Of a stretch of DNA of 45,391 nt, positions 43,332 to 45,391 are shown piece by piece. The stretch covers positions 1 to 45,391 of the forward strand of contig CAINOE010000182.1 of assembly GCA_903851415.1 (NCBI GenBank), written 5' to 3'. The notes under the pieces are model-generated. The model did no database searches and had not been told where the DNA came from. It worked only from the letters and a program-made list of their open reading frames with translations. The position numbers were made by a program, and so were the translations under genes. Source of the DNA: an uncultured Rhodopila sp. GTDB lineage: Bacteria > Pseudomonadota > Alphaproteobacteria > Acetobacterales > Acetobacteraceae. The stretch's first letter is position 1. Each line of letters starts with the position of its first letter.

Positions 43332-45391
43332 ACCTCTTTACGGTCCCCCCGAACGTCCCGTTCCTCGACGCGCTGGCGCGTGGGTGGCTTGCGCGCGGGG
43401 AGGACCCCCTGCTCGTCAGCCGCGGCCTCATCCTCCTTCCCACCCGCCGATCGGCCAGGGCATTGGCGGAGGCGTTTCTAAGGGTGCGGGACGGGCGGCC
43501 CACGCTGCTGCCGCGCATCACCGCGCTGGGCGCGCTGGATGAGGCGCCGCTGGCGCTGACCGGCGCGCTCGATCTGCCGCCGTCGGTCGAGCCGATGCAG
43601 CGTCTGGCGGCGCTGTCCACCCTGATTCTGGCGATGCAAGGCGACGGCGGTGCGCCGCGCACGGCGGACCGCGCCTGGCTGCTCGCCCGCGAACTGGCGT
43701 CGCTGATGGATGAGGCGGAGCGGGCCGGCATCGACCTGGCGCGCCGGCTGCCGGATGCGGCCGAACCGGACTTCGCCGAGCATTGGGCGAAAACGCTGAA
43801 GTTCCTGCATATCGTGACGGAGTTCTGGCCGGCCTGGCTGGCGGAGAACGGCGTGATGAACCCGGCGGCACGGCAGGTGGCGTTGCTGGAGGCCCAGGCG
43901 TTGGCCTGGGAGGACGATCCGCCGGATTATCCGGTGCTGATCGCGGGAACAACCGCGGGCGTCCCGGCGGTTGCCCGGCTGCTGCGCGTCGTGGCGCATC
44001 TGCCGCTGGGCCAGGTGGTGATGCCGCAGTTGGATACCGGCATGTCCGAGGCGGCTTGGGCGGCGCTGGAACCGTCCCACGCTCAGGCCGGGCTGGCCCG
44101 CCTGCTGGCGGACCTGGACGCGACGCGCGGCGATGTGCGGCTGTGGGAATGCGGCACGCCCGGGGCTGTGCCGGCGTCGCGGTTTGCGCTGCTGTCCCGG
44201 GTGCTGCTGCCGGCTGCCGCACTGCACGACTGGATGGACCGCGCGCCGGTTTCGCTGGAGGGGCTTTCCCGGCTGAACGCGGCGGATCAGCAGCAGGAGG
44301 CTCAGGCCATCGCGCTGGTGCTGCGGGAGGCGCTGGAGACGCCGGGCGCCCGGGCCGCGCTGGTGACGCCGGACCGCGACCTCGCCGGACGCGTGGCGGC
44401 GGCGCTGCTGCGCTTCGGCATCGTCGCCGACGACAGCGCGGGCGAGCCTTTGGCCGACACGCCGCCTGCCGTGTTCCTGCGCCTGCTGGTACGCGCGGCG
44501 GCCGAGGAACTCGCGCCGGTGGCGCTGCTGGCGCTGCTGAAGCATCCGCTCGCGGCGGCCGGGCTTTCCCCGGTCGCCTGCCGCGAGGCCGCAAGGACGC
44601 TGGAGACGCTGTGCCTGCGCGGACCGAAGCCGATGCAGGGCATCGCCGGGCTGCGCATCGCGGTTGACAGGGAGGCCGGCGCGGCCTCTGTGACGGCGGC
44701 GTTCCTGTCGCGGGTGGAAGCCTGCCTGGAGCCGGCGCTGCGGTTCGATTCGGCGATGGAGATTGCCCCGGCGGAGGCGCTGGCCGCTGTGATCGAGGCG
44801 GCCGAGCGGCTGGCGGCGACGGCCGATACTCCGGGGCCGGCCCGGCTTTGGGCGGCGGAGGAAGGCGAGGCGCTGGCGACCCGGCTGTCCGAGCTGCGTG
44901 CGGCGGTGTCGATCATGCCCGATCTGCAGCGGGGCGTGCTGCCCGGCCTTTTGGATGCGGTGCTGGCGGACGAGGTGGTGCGCAGCCGCCGGGCCTTGCG
45001 CGGGCGCGGCGGGTTCGAGCATCCGCGGGTTTTCATTTGGGGCCTGCTGGAGGCGCGGCTGCAATCGGTCGATCTGGTGGTGCTCGGGGGTTTGGCCGAA
45101 ACCGTCTGGCCGCCGGTGGCCGAACCGGGCCCCTGGCTGTCGCGTCCGATGCGGACCCGCGTCGGGTTGCCGGCGCCGGAGGAGGCTGTCGGCCAGGCGG
45201 CGCATGACTTCCTGGCCGCGTGCTGCTCGGCGCCGAGGGTGGTGCTGTCGTGTCCCGTGCGGCGCGACAACGCCCCGGCGGTGCCGGCGCGGTGGCTGAC
45301 ACGGCTGGATATGTTTCTGGCGGGACGCGAGGCGGGGCGCGTGGCCCGCGCGTCCGCTCCCCCCGCGTCATGGCCCGGCTTGTCCGGGCCA
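43322..45391 (+). CDS. addB: Double-strand break repair protein AddB (partial, 3' end beyond the window)
   Basis: An open frame of 690 codons runs from GTG 43322 (overlapping the murU end) to the window edge. The N-terminus NLFTVPPNVPFLDALARGWL, then LILLPTRRSARALAEAFL and the conserved LPRITALGALDE, is typical of alphaproteobacterial AddB. HPRVFIWGLLEARLQSVDLVVLGG-like text (in short GLLEARL and VVLGGLAETVWPP) marks the helicase-like core. AddB pairs with AddA in DNA-end resection; its nuclease and Fe-S end lies outside. The last ten codons (ASWPGLSGP) are encoded by a REP-like sequence, an oddity. Confidence 0.93.
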   Translation, partial: MALNLFTVPPNVPFLDALARGWLARGEDPLLVSRGLILLPTRRSARALAEAFLRVRDGRPTLLPRITALGALDEAPLALTGALDLPPSVEPMQRLAALSTLILAMQGDGGAPRTADRAWLLARELASLMDEAERAGIDLARRLPDAAEPDFAEHWAKTLKFLHIVTEFWPAWLAENGVMNPAARQVALLEAQALAWEDDPPDYPVLIAGTTAGVPAVARLLRVVAHLPLGQVVMPQLDTGMSEAAWAALEPSHAQAGLARLLADLDATRGDVRLWECGTPGAVPASRFALLSRVLLPAAALHDWMDRAPVSLEGLSRLNAADQQQEAQAIALVLREALETPGARAALVTPDRDLAGRVAAALLRFGIVADDSAGEPLADTPPAVFLRLLVRAAAEELAPVALLALLKHPLAAAGLSPVACREAARTLETLCLRGPKPMQGIAGLRIAVDREAGAASVTAAFLSRVEACLEPALRFDSAMEIAPAEALAAVIEAAERLAATADTPGPARLWAAEEGEALATRLSELRAAVSIMPDLQRGVLPGLLDAVLADEVVRSRRALRGRGGFEHPRVFIWGLLEARLQSVDLVVLGGLAETVWPPVAEPGPWLSRPMRTRVGLPAPEEAVGQAAHDFLAACCSAPRVVLSCPVRRDNAPAVPARWLTRLDMFLAGREAGRVARASAPPASWPGLSGP
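45366..45391. repeat. REP-like element, left part, within addB
   Basis: CGTCATGGCCCGGCTTGTCC followed by GGGCCA repeats exactly the left arm seen at 38702 and 41331. The right arm, if any, lies past the window edge. It reads in the addB frame without a stop. Confidence 0.85.

Overview
The window looks like chromosome of a G+C-rich alphaproteobacterium, most likely Acetobacteraceae/Rhodospirillales. The evidence is heavy G/C use at codon third positions, the gene order glyA-nrdR-ribD-ribE-ribB-ribH-nusB, the order tsaE-amgK-murU-addB, the ubiA/rsmE/gshA group, and many palindromic REP-like repeats built on the core ATGGCCCGG/CCGGGCCAT. This assignment is an inference from gene content; no rRNA or tRNA gene is visible.

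Left part (1-23 kb): a gene end with a perfect 46-bp palindrome over its stop codon, a small NYN-like ORF, a ParE/ParD-type toxin-antitoxin (TA) pair, a secreted protein of unknown function, a methyltransferase and ubiA divergent from rsmE and gshA. These are followed by metabolic and stress genes: a Tat-exported serine hydrolase, a secreted TAP-like peptidase with an operator-like palindrome, two aldo/keto reductases (one a ydbC orthologue), katG, a Phd/VapC TA pair, a lipoprotein alpha/beta hydrolase, a PIG3-type quinone oxidoreductase, two tiny lipoproteins, a wrecked epimerase-like gene and an ABC-F ATPase.

Accessory island (about 22.3-29.7 kb): two small membrane-protein genes, an orphan excisionase-type DNA-binding protein, then a visibly AT-richer two-gene operon. 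That operon encodes a small protein with EACC1-like architecture followed by a 611-residue protein with an HEYRH zinc-protease signature and a C-terminal Cys2-His2 cluster. This is the best candidate for an undescribed system. Next to it a VapBC-like pair plus a DUF2442/DUF4160 pair occurs twice in the same order. The left copy is decayed, the right copy is partly intact, and a RES/Xre TA module sits between them.

Right part (29.7-45.4 kb): an MFS transporter, a zinc-type alcohol dehydrogenase family protein, a TPR protein, then the riboflavin operon read leftwards into nusB, with nrdR and glyA upstream. tsaE-amgK-murU-addB runs rightwards: tRNA t6A modification, peptidoglycan sugar recycling and double-strand-break repair. 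REP-like elements lie in several gaps and have also entered reading frames. tsaE carries a long tail made of a REP hairpin plus a 21-bp tandem array, and addB runs into a REP sequence in frame at the window edge.
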